Of a DNA stretch of 64,000 nucleotides, positions 18,343 to 25,734 are shown piece after piece. The notes under the pieces are model-generated. The model had not been told where the DNA came from, did not search any database, and was given only the letters and a program-made list of their open reading frames with translations. Origin of the DNA: Rhizobium sp. BT03 (GTDB lineage Bacteria; Pseudomonadota; Alphaproteobacteria; Rhizobiales; Rhizobiaceae); contig NZ_CP125640.1 in assembly GCF_030053155.1 (NCBI RefSeq), positions 3,694,001 to 3,758,000 on the forward strand, in the 5' to 3' direction. Position 1 is the stretch's first letter; each line of letters opens with the position of its first letter. The position numbers and the translations under genes were made by a program.

Positions 18343-19356
18343 TCACACGCGCTTGAAAATCTCGAATTCGGTTTCCGGAATGGTCAGACGATATTCGATG
18401 CGGCCGGGAACGAGGTTCAGCTCCGCCTTGCCGTTGACCGACGAGGGCACGACACGCTCGAGCACAGTGCGGCCGAAGCTGTTGTCGCTGAATTCGTGGA
18501 CTTCCGCCTGGTTCTGCAGCACCTCGGCCCAGGTGACTTCGATCGCCTTCCTGTCGCCGATCATGGCGTCGCGGCAATTCAAGGTGATCGAGGCGGCGCC
18601 ACCTGAGATCGCGCCATAGGAGGCGGAGTTAACGATGAGTTCGTGGAGGGCGAGCCCGAGATGCACGGCGGCATTCGGAGTCAGATGGGCATTGATGCCG
18701 TAGATCGGCATGGAGCCGGCCGTTTCCGGCCAGTAGGGAGCGAATTGCTTTTCGGCCAGTTCGAAGAGATAGGCACCGCGCCAGCTTGAATCGGTGATCA
18801 GATCCTGCGAGTTGGACAGCGATTGCAGCCGTCCGCGGAATTTGAGCAGGAAGCTGTCGAGGGAGAGCGTGTTGCGCGCCGTCTGCGTGGCGATGCCCTG
18901 GATGATGGCGAGAAGATTCTTGGAGCGGTGCGAAAGTTCGCGCAACAGCGATTTCAGGACTTTTTCACGATGCCGGCTTTCGGTGACTTCCGCCATCACC
19001 GACAGAAGTCCATGGGTGCCGCGTTTGCCGGTGCGCTGGATCTTCAACTCATAGGTGCGCATTTCGCCGTCGACGTCGATCTCGACCTCGGCATTGTTGG
19101 GCATACCGGTTTCCAGCACCTTGTTTTTCAGCGCCGTCAGATACCGGCCGTGCGCGTCGCCGAACAGGGCAGCATCACCGTCGCCGGGCGTGAAAAGTGC
19201 AGCGAAATGCGGCGGCAGATTTTCGGCATAGAAGATTGCCAGCCGGGCATCCTGGCAGAGGATTGAAATCCCGGCGCTGCCGAGCGCGCGCTCCATCATT
19301 GCGGCTTTGCCCTCGAAGGTAAAAGGCATGCCGGACAATGGTTCAGTCGTACTCAC
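18343..19356 (-). CDS. HWE/HisKA_2 sensor histidine kinase of the general stress response
   Basis: About 337 residues. An N-terminal PAS-like sensor region (to about 130) precedes an HWE-type kinase: phosphoacceptor LLRELSHRSKNLLAIIQGIA, N-box LALHELIVNSASYGA and NSFGRTVLERVV. No membrane segment, so it is cytosolic. GTG 19356 is preferred because GGAAAGG lies seven bases upstream; ATG 19407 and TTG 19446 are in frame. It sits downstream of phyR and has its own EcfG promoter. Kinases at this position usually phosphorylate PhyR, which then sequesters NepR and frees EcfG. Confidence 0.9.
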   Translation of the reverse strand: MSTTEPLSGMPFTFEGKAAMMERALGSAGISILCQDARLAIFYAENLPPHFAALFTPGDGDAALFGDAHGRYLTALKNKVLETGMPNNAEVEIDVDGEMRTYELKIQRTGKRGTHGLLSVMAEVTESRHREKVLKSLLRELSHRSKNLLAIIQGIATQTARNTLSLDSFLLKFRGRLQSLSNSQDLITDSSWRGAYLFELAEKQFAPYWPETAGSMPIYGINAHLTPNAAVHLGLALHELIVNSASYGAISGGAASITLNCRDAMIGDRKAIEVTWAEVLQNQAEVHEFSDNSFGRTVLERVVPSSVNGKAELNLVPGRIEYRLTIPETEFEIFKRV

Positions 19357-19454
19357 TCGGCCGCCTTTCCTTGTGACATCTTGAACGTTGCTGAAGGAAG
19401 CGCCCATAGAGACGCCGCCCGTCAACTTTAGAACAAAGCGCTGCAAAAACCGTT

Positions 19455-19495
19455 AAAGCAGCGGAGCGTCCCGGTAGCACCGGAACGTCTGCTTT
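19455..19495 (-). terminator. terminator downstream of phyR
   Basis: AAAGCAG/CTGCTTT and CCGGT/ACCGG pair as an interrupted long stem; on the minus strand it is followed by AACGGTTTTT. It overlaps the EcfG promoter of the kinase gene. Confidence 0.55.
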
Positions 19496-19509
19496 GGCGA
19501 TTTGGTTCC
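19484..19509 (-). promoter_or_regulatory. EcfG-type promoter of the HWE kinase gene
   Basis: On the minus strand GGAAC (19509-19505), 17-base spacer, CGTT (19487-19484). Placed between the phyR stop and the kinase start and overlapping the phyR terminator hairpin. Confidence 0.6.
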
Positions 19510-19529
19510 GAAGGCCGGAAAATTGCGTC

Positions 19530-20324
19530 TCAGGCGGCCACTCTGGTCGATTCGTTGAAGAAAAGAGCTTGGCTGATCAACGCCTTGACCATGTCTGGGT
19601 TGAACGGCTTGGTAACAAGGAAAGTCGGTTCCGGGCGCTCGCCGGTCAGAAGCCTTTCCGGGAAGGCGGTAATGAAGATCACCGGCACGCTCGAGGTCTT
19701 GAGAATGTCGTTGACGGCGTCGATGCCGGAGCTGCCGTCGGCCAGTTGGATGTCGGCCAGCACCATGCTCGGTTTGGTCTTGTTGTAGAGCGCCACTGCC
19801 TCGGCATGGGTGCGGGCAATGCCGGTGACGCGATGGCCGAGGCTTTCGACCATTTGCTCGATATCCATGGCGATCAGCGGTTCGTCCTCGATGATCATGA
19901 TGTCGGTCGCGACCTGACGGGAAATCTCCTGCGAGGCCATGTCGAGCAGACGCATGACGTCCTGTTCGTCGAGTTCCAGGATTTCGCCGATCTCGGCAAC
20001 GCGAAAATTCTCCACGGAGGCAAGCAGGAAGGCCTGACGGGCGCCCGGCGAAACCTTCGAAAGGTTCAAGGTGGCGCGCTGTTCCCAGGCATAGGGAGAG
20101 GTCGGCTCCGGAATCTGGACGGCGGTGGAACCAAACAATTGTGTAAACAGTTTGTAGAGTGCCACCCGGTCATTCGCCGTATCCGGGAAAATGGTGAGAT
20201 CGGCGATGATAGCTTCGAGAACGGCGGCGACATAAGCGTCGCCCGAAGTCTGAGTGCCGGTAAGGGCGCGGGAATAGCGGCGCAGATAAGGCAGGTGCGG
20301 CGCAATTCGAGTGGAAAGTGTCAT
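19530..20324 (-). CDS. phyR: general stress response anti-anti-sigma regulator PhyR
   Basis: A 264-residue protein with an N-terminal sigma-factor-like domain (about 1-135, including YAWEQRATLNLSKVSPGARQ) and a C-terminal receiver domain (about 140-255) with phosphoacceptor MVLADIQLADG and the FATGUY-type segment FITAFPERLL..KPF. When phosphorylated, PhyR binds NepR through its sigma-like domain and releases EcfG. It is divergent from nepR-ecfG, as in most Rhizobiales, and has an exact EcfG promoter upstream, giving positive feedback. Confidence 0.97.
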   Translation of the reverse strand: MTLSTRIAPHLPYLRRYSRALTGTQTSGDAYVAAVLEAIIADLTIFPDTANDRVALYKLFTQLFGSTAVQIPEPTSPYAWEQRATLNLSKVSPGARQAFLLASVENFRVAEIGEILELDEQDVMRLLDMASQEISRQVATDIMIIEDEPLIAMDIEQMVESLGHRVTGIARTHAEAVALYNKTKPSMVLADIQLADGSSGIDAVNDILKTSSVPVIFITAFPERLLTGERPEPTFLVTKPFNPDMVKALISQALFFNESTRVAA

Positions 20325-20346
20325 TAAGGGCTCCCGTATGCAGGCC

Positions 20347-20395
20347 GGTCATTGGCTCCAATGACCGATTAACGCCGCCTTGATAAAAAAGTTCC
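20347..20395 (-). promoter_or_regulatory. EcfG-type promoter of phyR with leader palindrome
   Basis: GGAAC (20395-20391), 16-base spacer, CGTT (20374-20371) on the minus strand. Directly downstream GGTCATTGG-CT-CCAATGACC (20347-20366) is a perfect palindrome at the expected transcription start or early leader of phyR. Confidence 0.7.
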
Positions 20396-20429
20396 GGAAC
20401 GGCAGGAACTTTTTTTGTCGCGCCGCATT
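20396..20429 (+). promoter_or_regulatory. possible EcfG promoter of nepR-ecfG
   Basis: Two GGAAC boxes (20396-20400 and 20405-20409) on the plus strand. The first shares the palindrome GTTCCGGAAC with the phyR promoter. The -10 elements are imperfect (GTCG after 16 bases from the first, CATT after 16 bases from the second), so this is weaker than the phyR side. Confidence 0.4.
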
Positions 20430-20577
20430 ATCAAGCCGACGAAGAAAGGGCGTAGCGTTTTGACCCATCCAGCAAAATATGCCAGCGACATCGACAAGCG
20501 AAGGCTCGGTGTCGATGGTTGAAATCGCGATCAGCCCCGTGCGCGCCCCAACAGACAACCGGCGAGAAGACGAATTG

Positions 20578-20784
20578 ATGACGACACGCAAGAAAGATGC
20601 AGCCGATCAGCGCAAGCTGGAGCTGCGGGCAAGCGATATCCTGGACCCGAACAATCAGATCGGCGTCAGGCTGCGGTCGCTCTATGCCTCCGCGCAGGAG
20701 GAGGCGATTCCCGATCGTTTCCTCGACCTTCTCGAAAAGCTTGACCATGCCGAAATGATGGCTTCTGCCAAGATGGCCGAATAG
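20578..20784 (+). CDS. nepR: anti-sigma factor NepR
   Basis: A 68-residue NepR-type anti-sigma factor that holds EcfG inactive. The conserved core is IGVRLRSLYASAQEEAIPD followed by RFLDLLEKLD. The ATG at 20578 (MTTRKKDAAD) gives the usual NepR length; an ATG at 20479 would add 33 residues of low-complexity sequence. It ends four bases before the earliest possible ecfG start, indicating coupled expression of sigma and anti-sigma factor. Confidence 0.92.
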   Translation: MTTRKKDAADQRKLELRASDILDPNNQIGVRLRSLYASAQEEAIPDRFLDLLEKLDHAEMMASAKMAE

Positions 20785-20794
20785 GATCATGCGC

Positions 20795-21352
20795 ATGGAA
20801 GATAAAGCGCAACCCAGCTTCAAGCGGGAACTGCTGGCGGCCCTCCCAAGTCTCCGCGCCTTCGCCATTTCGCTGATCGGGCGGCATGATCGTGCCGATG
20901 ATCTCGTCCAGGACACCATCATGAAGGCCTGGGCCAAGCAGGATCATTTCGAGATGGGCACCAATATGAAGGCTTGGCTCTTCACGATCCTGCGTAACGA
21001 ACTCTATAGCCAGATGCGCAAGAGCGGCCGCGAGATCCAGGACAGCGACGGGCTGTTCACGGAATCGATGGCGATGCACCCCTCGCAATACGGCGCCCTC
21101 GATCTGCAGGACTTCAAGAAGGCGCTCGACCAGCTGCCGCCGGATCAGCGCGAGGCGATCATCCTCGTCGGTGCCTCGGGTTTTTCCTACGAGGAAGCGG
21201 CCGAAATCTGCGGCTGCGCCGTCGGCACCATCAAGAGCCGCGTCAACCGCGCCCGCCAGCGGCTGCAGGAACTGCTGCAGATTTCAGGCGAAGCCGATTT
21301 CGGCCCCGACGCCACCTCGGCGCCGCTGACGTCAAAGGCGTTTGCGTTTTAA
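20795..21352 (+). CDS. ecfG: ECF sigma factor EcfG/RpoE2
   Basis: About 185 residues with sigma region 2 (ADDLVQDTIMKAWAK, NMKAWLFTILRN) and region 4 (LPPDQREAIILVGASGFSYE, GTIKSRVNRARQRL). This is the ECF15 group, master sigma factor for the general stress response of Alphaproteobacteria, recognising GGAAC-N16/17-CGTT. ATG 20795 is preferred because AGGA at 20783-20786 is then eight bases away; ATG 20789 would be only two bases away. Six exact promoter matches are found in this window. Confidence 0.95.
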   Translation: MEDKAQPSFKRELLAALPSLRAFAISLIGRHDRADDLVQDTIMKAWAKQDHFEMGTNMKAWLFTILRNELYSQMRKSGREIQDSDGLFTESMAMHPSQYGALDLQDFKKALDQLPPDQREAIILVGASGFSYEEAAEICGCAVGTIKSRVNRARQRLQELLQISGEADFGPDATSAPLTSKAFAF

Positions 21353-21451
21353 GGAGTGATTGAGAAGCCGGTTGCCCTGTTGCTGTGCGACCCGGGCGTT
21401 GCGTAGGAATGGCCGCCTTCAATGGGCGATCGCCATTCGGGCACCACCTCT

Positions 21452-21592
21452 CCTCCCTCATTCCTGTGCTCGTCACAGGAATCCAGTGAGCCCAAGTCCT
21501 TGGGCGCGAAAGACTTTTTTCGGTGATCAATTCATTCACGGCGCGGACGCTCCTTTGCTGGATCCCTGTTGCGAGCACAGGAATGAGGGAGG
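21452..21592. repeat. long RIME-like element with inverted arms
   Basis: Arms at 21452-21486 and 21558-21592 are near-perfect reverse complements, carrying CCTCCCTCATTCCTGTGCTC and its complement, around a central segment of about 70 bases. The same arm sequence makes the short hairpin at 30116-30164, so this is a repeated family element downstream of ecfG. Confidence 0.7.
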
Positions 21593-21961
21593 ATGGGCTG
21601 ACCGTCCTTGCCTATTTTTTCACTGGCGCACGAGGAGGAGTACCGGCGTTCATGAGCAGTTCTCCACGAACTGTTAAACCGCATACAACGTGGCATAGCC
21701 AATACCCACTCGAGATAAAACTCTCCCGAGGGGCTGGCAATCGGACTGTAGAGCAGCTATCCGGCTCTGGCCTGCCCCAGACTCCTCCGGCTTGATGCTC
21801 AACGGCCGAAGCATGAGTGGACTTCGCGCGCCGCTCCGGACACCAGGAAACTGAAGGCTGGAGAGATGGGATGAACCGTTAAAGCATCCATCCCATACCA
21901 ATTGAGTGGTCTTCTCCCTGGTTTTGGCAAAGGGGTCAGGGTGGACGCCTTGTCCCAGCCA
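21593..21961. other. gene-free stretch of unknown nature
   Basis: No frame here looks coding. The stretch 21680-21900 has several short complementary runs (GGGGCTGG with CCTGCCCC; GGGATG with CATCCC) and a composition unlike the RIME element before it. It could be a remnant of a mobile element end or an untranslated structured RNA; nothing in it identifies which. Confidence 0.35.
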
Positions 21962-22360
21962 TCAATCCTCCCGCTTCGTCCCCACCAGATTGGCGGCGAC
22001 GATCGCCGCCAGCACACCGGCGGTCAGCAGCGGCTGGGCGCGGACGAGGCCGAGGCCCACTGTCGCCAGAGATTCCAGTGCCGCGCGGCGTTCGCGGGCG
22101 CGGCGCTTCTCCTGGGCATTCATCACCGCCATCACCACCAGTGCAATGATGGCGATCAGCAGCGCGCAGGCGGCGAGGAAGAGAGCAGCGCCGACCGGGC
22201 CGTAGATGCCGGCGAGCCAGATGGCGCCGGCGGTGACGGCCAGCGCGTAGGCGGTGAGGAGAAAAAGTGCGGCAAGCGCGATGAAGATGCTATTGCGCTT
22301 GGCGCGCGCAACGGTCCGGTGCACGCTTGCGCCCGTCAGCAGGCTGAGGATCGACAGCAT
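21962..22360 (-). CDS. phage-holin-like/DUF1469-type membrane protein
   Basis: A 132-residue inner-membrane protein with two close hydrophobic hairpins (FIALAALFLLTAYALAVTAG and VGAALFLAACALLIAIIALV) and a third short hydrophobic run near the C-terminus. It fits the putative actinobacterial-type holin superfamily often found with DUF883/YqjD-like proteins in stress operons. It follows the DUF883-like gene by nine bases on the same strand and shares its EcfG promoter. It is not evidence of a prophage. Confidence 0.75.
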   Translation of the reverse strand: MLSILSLLTGASVHRTVARAKRNSIFIALAALFLLTAYALAVTAGAIWLAGIYGPVGAALFLAACALLIAIIALVVMAVMNAQEKRRARERRAALESLATVGLGLVRAQPLLTAGVLAAIVAANLVGTKRED

Positions 22361-22369
22361 CGCGCTTCC

Positions 22370-22714
22370 TCAGCGGCGGGCGAGGAAGGCGATGGCCAGG
22401 CCGAAAACGGCTGCGGCGCCGATGGTTGCCAGCGGATGTTTGCGCACGGTTTCGCGCATTTCCGTCGTGCCGCGTTCATAGCCGTGCTGCAATTCGCGCA
22501 GCAGATCCTCGCTGCGGCCGAGCAATTCCTCATAACCGGCGCCGGCCTGGCTGCGGATTTTCTCGCTTTGGTGACGCGAGCTCTTGCCGACGAGGCGCGT
22601 CAGTTCCGCGAGGTCGTCGCGCAACGCCTCGATCTGCTCCTCGATGCCGGATTCCAGATTGTGGAAGGTGCCGTTGCGGCGGCTGCGGCCGGACTGGAAG
22701 ATTGAATAGCTCAT
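22370..22714 (-). CDS. DUF883/YqjD-like membrane-anchored protein
   Basis: A 114-residue protein: an N-terminal soluble part, an amphipathic coiled-coil region (LESGIEEQIEALRDDLAELT on), and a single C-terminal membrane segment HPLATIGAAAVFGLAIAFLA. This is the layout of YqjD/ElaB proteins, which tether ribosomes to the membrane in stationary phase. ATG 22714 (MSYSIFQS) follows GGAGAC; upstream ATGs are in frame but poorly placed. A perfect EcfG promoter at 22825-22849 indicates control by the general stress response. Confidence 0.8.
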   Translation of the reverse strand: MSYSIFQSGRSRRNGTFHNLESGIEEQIEALRDDLAELTRLVGKSSRHQSEKIRSQAGAGYEELLGRSEDLLRELQHGYERGTTEMRETVRKHPLATIGAAAVFGLAIAFLARR

Positions 22715-22824
22715 GGCTGTCTCCATTGGCTGGGGCGCGCGCAAGCCCGCCTATTTCGCACTGGGGTCACCACCGTCCGTTGCATAAGAGATATCGCCCG
22801 GCATTGACCCAGATCACTGCCGAA

Positions 22825-22849
22825 AACGTGCCGGGCGGTCAAAAGTTCC
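22825..22849 (-). promoter_or_regulatory. EcfG-type promoter of the DUF883-like/holin-like operon
   Basis: GGAAC (22849-22845), 16-base spacer, CGTT (22828-22825) on the minus strand, about 110 bases before the start codon. The -35 box overlaps the terminator of the upstream hmuV gene. Confidence 0.65.
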
Positions 22850-22863
22850 GCCGCATACGGCGG
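22841..22863 (-). terminator. terminator of the hmu operon
   Basis: CCGCCG-TATG-CGGCGG stem (22848-22863) followed on the minus strand by AACTTTTG, immediately after the hmuV stop codon. Confidence 0.6.
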
Positions 22864-23658
22864 TTAGCGCTCGGAAATGGCGCTGTGGGCGAGCACGAAG
22901 GGCGTGCCGTCGGCCGGCACCTGGTTGATCCGCAGCGCGCAGCCGAAAACCGACAGCATCGTTTCATCCGTCAACACGTCACCGATGCTGCCGGCGGCGG
23001 CGAGGCGGCCGGATTTCATCAGCACGATGCGGTCGGCAAAGAGCGCCGTCAGGTTGAGATCATGCATGACGGCGATGACGCCGCCGCCGCGTTCGCAGAA
23101 ATTGCGGGCAAGCGTCATGATCGTCAGCTGGTGGCTGATGTCGAGGCTCGAGACCGGCTCGTCGAGCAGCAGCCAGCAGGGTTTGCCGTCGACGACGGGC
23201 TCGGCGATCTGGCAGAGCACGCGGGCAAGCTGAACGCGCTGCTGCTCGCCGCCGGAGAGTTCCTGATAGAAACGGCCTTCGAAGCCGGTCAGGTCGACCG
23301 ATGCAAGTGCTGCCGCCGCCGTCTGCTCGGCCTTGTCGGGATCGAGGTTGACGCCCGATGTCAGGCCCATGCGGACGATCTCGCGCACGGTGAAGGGAAA
23401 GGAGATGGTGCTTGCCTGCGGCAGCACGCCGCGAAGGGCGGCAAGGCGCCAGGGCTTCAGCTCTTTCACCTCGTCGCCGCCGATGCGCACCGAGCCACCA
23501 TAAGCAAGCTCGCCTGAGATGGCTTTCATCGTCGTCGTCTTGCCGGAGCCGTTCGGCCCGGCAATCGCCGTCAGCTCGCCGGCCTTTGCCGTGAAGGCGA
23601 CCTCGTTGATGATCGATTTGCCGGAAAGGCGCACGGAAAGGCCGGAAACTTCGATCAT
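22864..23658 (-). CDS. hmuV: haemin ABC transporter ATP-binding protein HmuV
   Basis: A 264-residue ATPase: Walker A AIAGPNGSGKTTTMKAI, signature ELSGGEQQRVQLARVL, Walker B CWLLLDEPVSSLD, H-loop VMHDLNLTA. It energises haem import across the inner membrane with HmuU. ATG 23658 (MIEVSGLSV) agrees with known rhizobial HmuV starts; GTG codons at 23670 and 23682 (the latter overlapping the hmuU stop) are alternatives. Last gene of hmuPSTUV. Confidence 0.95.
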   Translation of the reverse strand: MIEVSGLSVRLSGKSIINEVAFTAKAGELTAIAGPNGSGKTTTMKAISGELAYGGSVRIGGDEVKELKPWRLAALRGVLPQASTISFPFTVREIVRMGLTSGVNLDPDKAEQTAAAALASVDLTGFEGRFYQELSGGEQQRVQLARVLCQIAEPVVDGKPCWLLLDEPVSSLDISHQLTIMTLARNFCERGGGVIAVMHDLNLTALFADRIVLMKSGRLAAAGSIGDVLTDETMLSVFGCALRINQVPADGTPFVLAHSAISER

Positions 23659-23678
23659 CTCGTCACTCACGACAGCAC

Positions 23679-24791
23679 TCACAGGGCAAGGCGCGAACGC
23701 TGCCTCAGCAGAATCCACAGGAAGAACGGCCCGCCGACCGCCGCGGTGATAATGCCGATCGGCAGCTCGGCCGGGGCGACCAGGGTGCGGGCCAGGACAT
23801 CGGCGGAGATCAGCAGAGAGCCGCCGAGAAGGGCTGCGGCCGGCAGCAGGAAACGATGGTCCGGGCCGATCGCCATGCGCAGGATATGCGGCACGACGAT
23901 GCCGACGAAACCAATGCCGCCGCTGGCGGCGACGGATGCGCCGGTCGCCGCGGCGACGCCGACGACAGCGACATTCTTCAGCCGCTGCACCGGTACGCCC
24001 ATATGAAAGGCGGCGGCCTCGCCAAGCGTGATGGCATTGAGGCCGCGCGCCATGAAGGGCAGGGCGGTGAAGGACAGGAGAATGATCGGGCTGGCGGCGG
24101 CGATCTTCGTCCATGTGGCGCCGGCCAGCGAGCCCATGCTCCAGAATGTCAGGTCGCGCAGCTGCTGGTCGTTGGCCATGTAGATCAGCAGACCCGTCAT
24201 CGCCAGGGCAAGCGCGCTGAGAGCGATGCCGGCCAGCAGCATCGTTGCCACCGAGGTCTGACCCTGGCGGGTGGCGATCCTGTAAAGCAGCAGCGTTGTG
24301 ACGAGACCGCCGCCAAAGGCGGCCGCCGGCAGGGCATAGATGCCGAGGAGCGCCTGAAGCGGCGCCGCAAGGCTGCCGCCGAGCACGATCATGGTGACGG
24401 CGCCGAGGCTTGCACCGGAGGAGACGCCGACAAGGCCGGGATCGGCCAGCGGATTGCGGAACAGGCCCTGCATCACCGTGCCGGAAACCGCCAGGGAGGC
24501 GCCGATCAGGAAGCCGAGGATCGCTCTCGGCAGGCGGATGTCGAAGATGATGATCCGGTCGCGCGTGCTGAGCGCCGTCTCGGAGCCGGCCATGTTGCCG
24601 ATAACGTCGAGGATCGAGGCATCCGAGGCGCCCGTCGTCACCGAAAACAGCATCGAGAAGACCGAGCCGATGGCGAGCAGCGCGATGACCAGCAAGGCGA
24701 GCCGCGTTCTGTCGCCCGCCTGCCGGTTTACGCGGATCTCCGCCATCGGGAATGGTCGCCTTCGTTCCATCATGGCTTGCGGCAGGGCCAT
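23679..24791 (-). CDS. hmuU: haemin ABC transporter permease HmuU
   Basis: A 370-residue FecCD-type permease with about ten membrane segments, including the first LALLVIALLAIGSVFSMLF, and family motifs LPRAILGFLIGASLAVSG, GLFRNPLADPGLVGVSSGA and GGIGFVGIVVPHILR. It forms the haem channel with HmuV and receives haem from HmuT. Starts two bases after the hmuT stop codon, so the genes are translationally coupled. Confidence 0.95.
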   Translation of the reverse strand: MALPQAMMERRRPFPMAEIRVNRQAGDRTRLALLVIALLAIGSVFSMLFSVTTGASDASILDVIGNMAGSETALSTRDRIIIFDIRLPRAILGFLIGASLAVSGTVMQGLFRNPLADPGLVGVSSGASLGAVTMIVLGGSLAAPLQALLGIYALPAAAFGGGLVTTLLLYRIATRQGQTSVATMLLAGIALSALALAMTGLLIYMANDQQLRDLTFWSMGSLAGATWTKIAAASPIILLSFTALPFMARGLNAITLGEAAAFHMGVPVQRLKNVAVVGVAAATGASVAASGGIGFVGIVVPHILRMAIGPDHRFLLPAAALLGGSLLISADVLARTLVAPAELPIGIITAAVGGPFFLWILLRQRSRLAL

Positions 24792-24793
24792 GA

Positions 24794-25723
24794 TCAGCCC
24801 CCGTAGATCGCCGCGTTGAGCTCACGCGCGGCGGCTGCGGTGCGCGGGCCGAAGCCGAGCAGGTAGATGCCGTCCATGCGGATGATCGCCTTCTTCTCGC
24901 CAGCCGGTGTCAGCGCGATCGCCGGCTGGGCCAGCAGGTCCTCGTTCTTGGTGCCGGCGCCGTCGCCGCGGTTCATCATCAGGATGATGTCGGGCTTGGC
25001 TTCGATGATCGCCTCGTCCGTCAGCGGCTTGTAACCCGGGAATGCGCCGACGGCGTTGATGGCGCCGGCGAGCTTGACGATGCCGTCGGCCGCCGTGCCG
25101 GTGCCCGATGCCATGATCCGGCCGTTCTGGGCGCTGAGGATGAAGAGAACGCGCTTGCGCTCGGCCTGCGGACGCTTTTCGGCCTCAGTGATCGCCGCGT
25201 CGAGATCGGACGCCACTTTTTGTTCAAGCGCCTTCGCCTTGTCGGGCACGCCGAGCAGCGTGCCCACACGGTCGATCTTGGCGATGATGCCGTCGCGGGT
25301 AAAGGGGCTCGGCACAGTCTCGAAGGGCACGCTGGCATTCTTCAGGACGGCCAGCGCCTCCTTCGGGCCCGAACCCTCGACGGCGATGATCGCCGTCGGG
25401 TTCATGGCAAGGATACCTTCCGGCGAGAGCGCCCGCATGTAGCCGACGTTGGGCAGCTTCAGCGCCGCCTCGGGGTAGATGCTCGTCGTGTCGCGGGCGA
25501 TCAGCCGGCTTTCCTCGCCGAGCGCATAGACGATCTCGGTGATATCGCCGCCGACCGAAACCAGGCGCGACGTGTCGAGCTTCTTGTCCTCGGCATGGGC
25601 GGCGCGGACGAAGGCGAAGCCTTTGACCGCCGGTGCCGACGGGATCAGCGGCAGCGCCATGACGGCCGCCGTCAGGGCCAGCTGCCAAGGGCGAATCCCT
25701 CGCAGATTGTTACGCATGGTCAT
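24794..25723 (-). CDS. hmuT: periplasmic haemin-binding protein HmuT
   Basis: About 309 residues. ATG 25723 (MTMRNN) follows AAGGATC; it starts a signal peptide with hydrophobic core LALTAAVMALPLIPSAPA and probable cleavage after AHA. The mature part is a class-III substrate-binding protein (VSVGGDITEIVYALGEESRL; GYMRALSPEGILAMNPTAII). The longer frame to 25786 would overlap hmuS and is not preferred. It delivers haem from the TonB-dependent receptor (not in this window) to HmuUV. Confidence 0.94.
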   Translation of the reverse strand: MTMRNNLRGIRPWQLALTAAVMALPLIPSAPAVKGFAFVRAAHAEDKKLDTSRLVSVGGDITEIVYALGEESRLIARDTTSIYPEAALKLPNVGYMRALSPEGILAMNPTAIIAVEGSGPKEALAVLKNASVPFETVPSPFTRDGIIAKIDRVGTLLGVPDKAKALEQKVASDLDAAITEAEKRPQAERKRVLFILSAQNGRIMASGTGTAADGIVKLAGAINAVGAFPGYKPLTDEAIIEAKPDIILMMNRGDGAGTKNEDLLAQPAIALTPAGEKKAIIRMDGIYLLGFGPRTAAAARELNAAIYGG

Positions 25724-25734
25724 CGTTGCGATCC

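Noticed and set aside
21962..22360. Prophage signal from a holin-like gene
   Set aside because: The family is common in stress operons outside phages, and no other phage gene is nearby.
23659..24825. In-frame extension of hmuV to a 653-codon protein
   Set aside because: The added part is an out-of-frame reading of hmuU; HmuV homologues start at MIEVSGL (23658).
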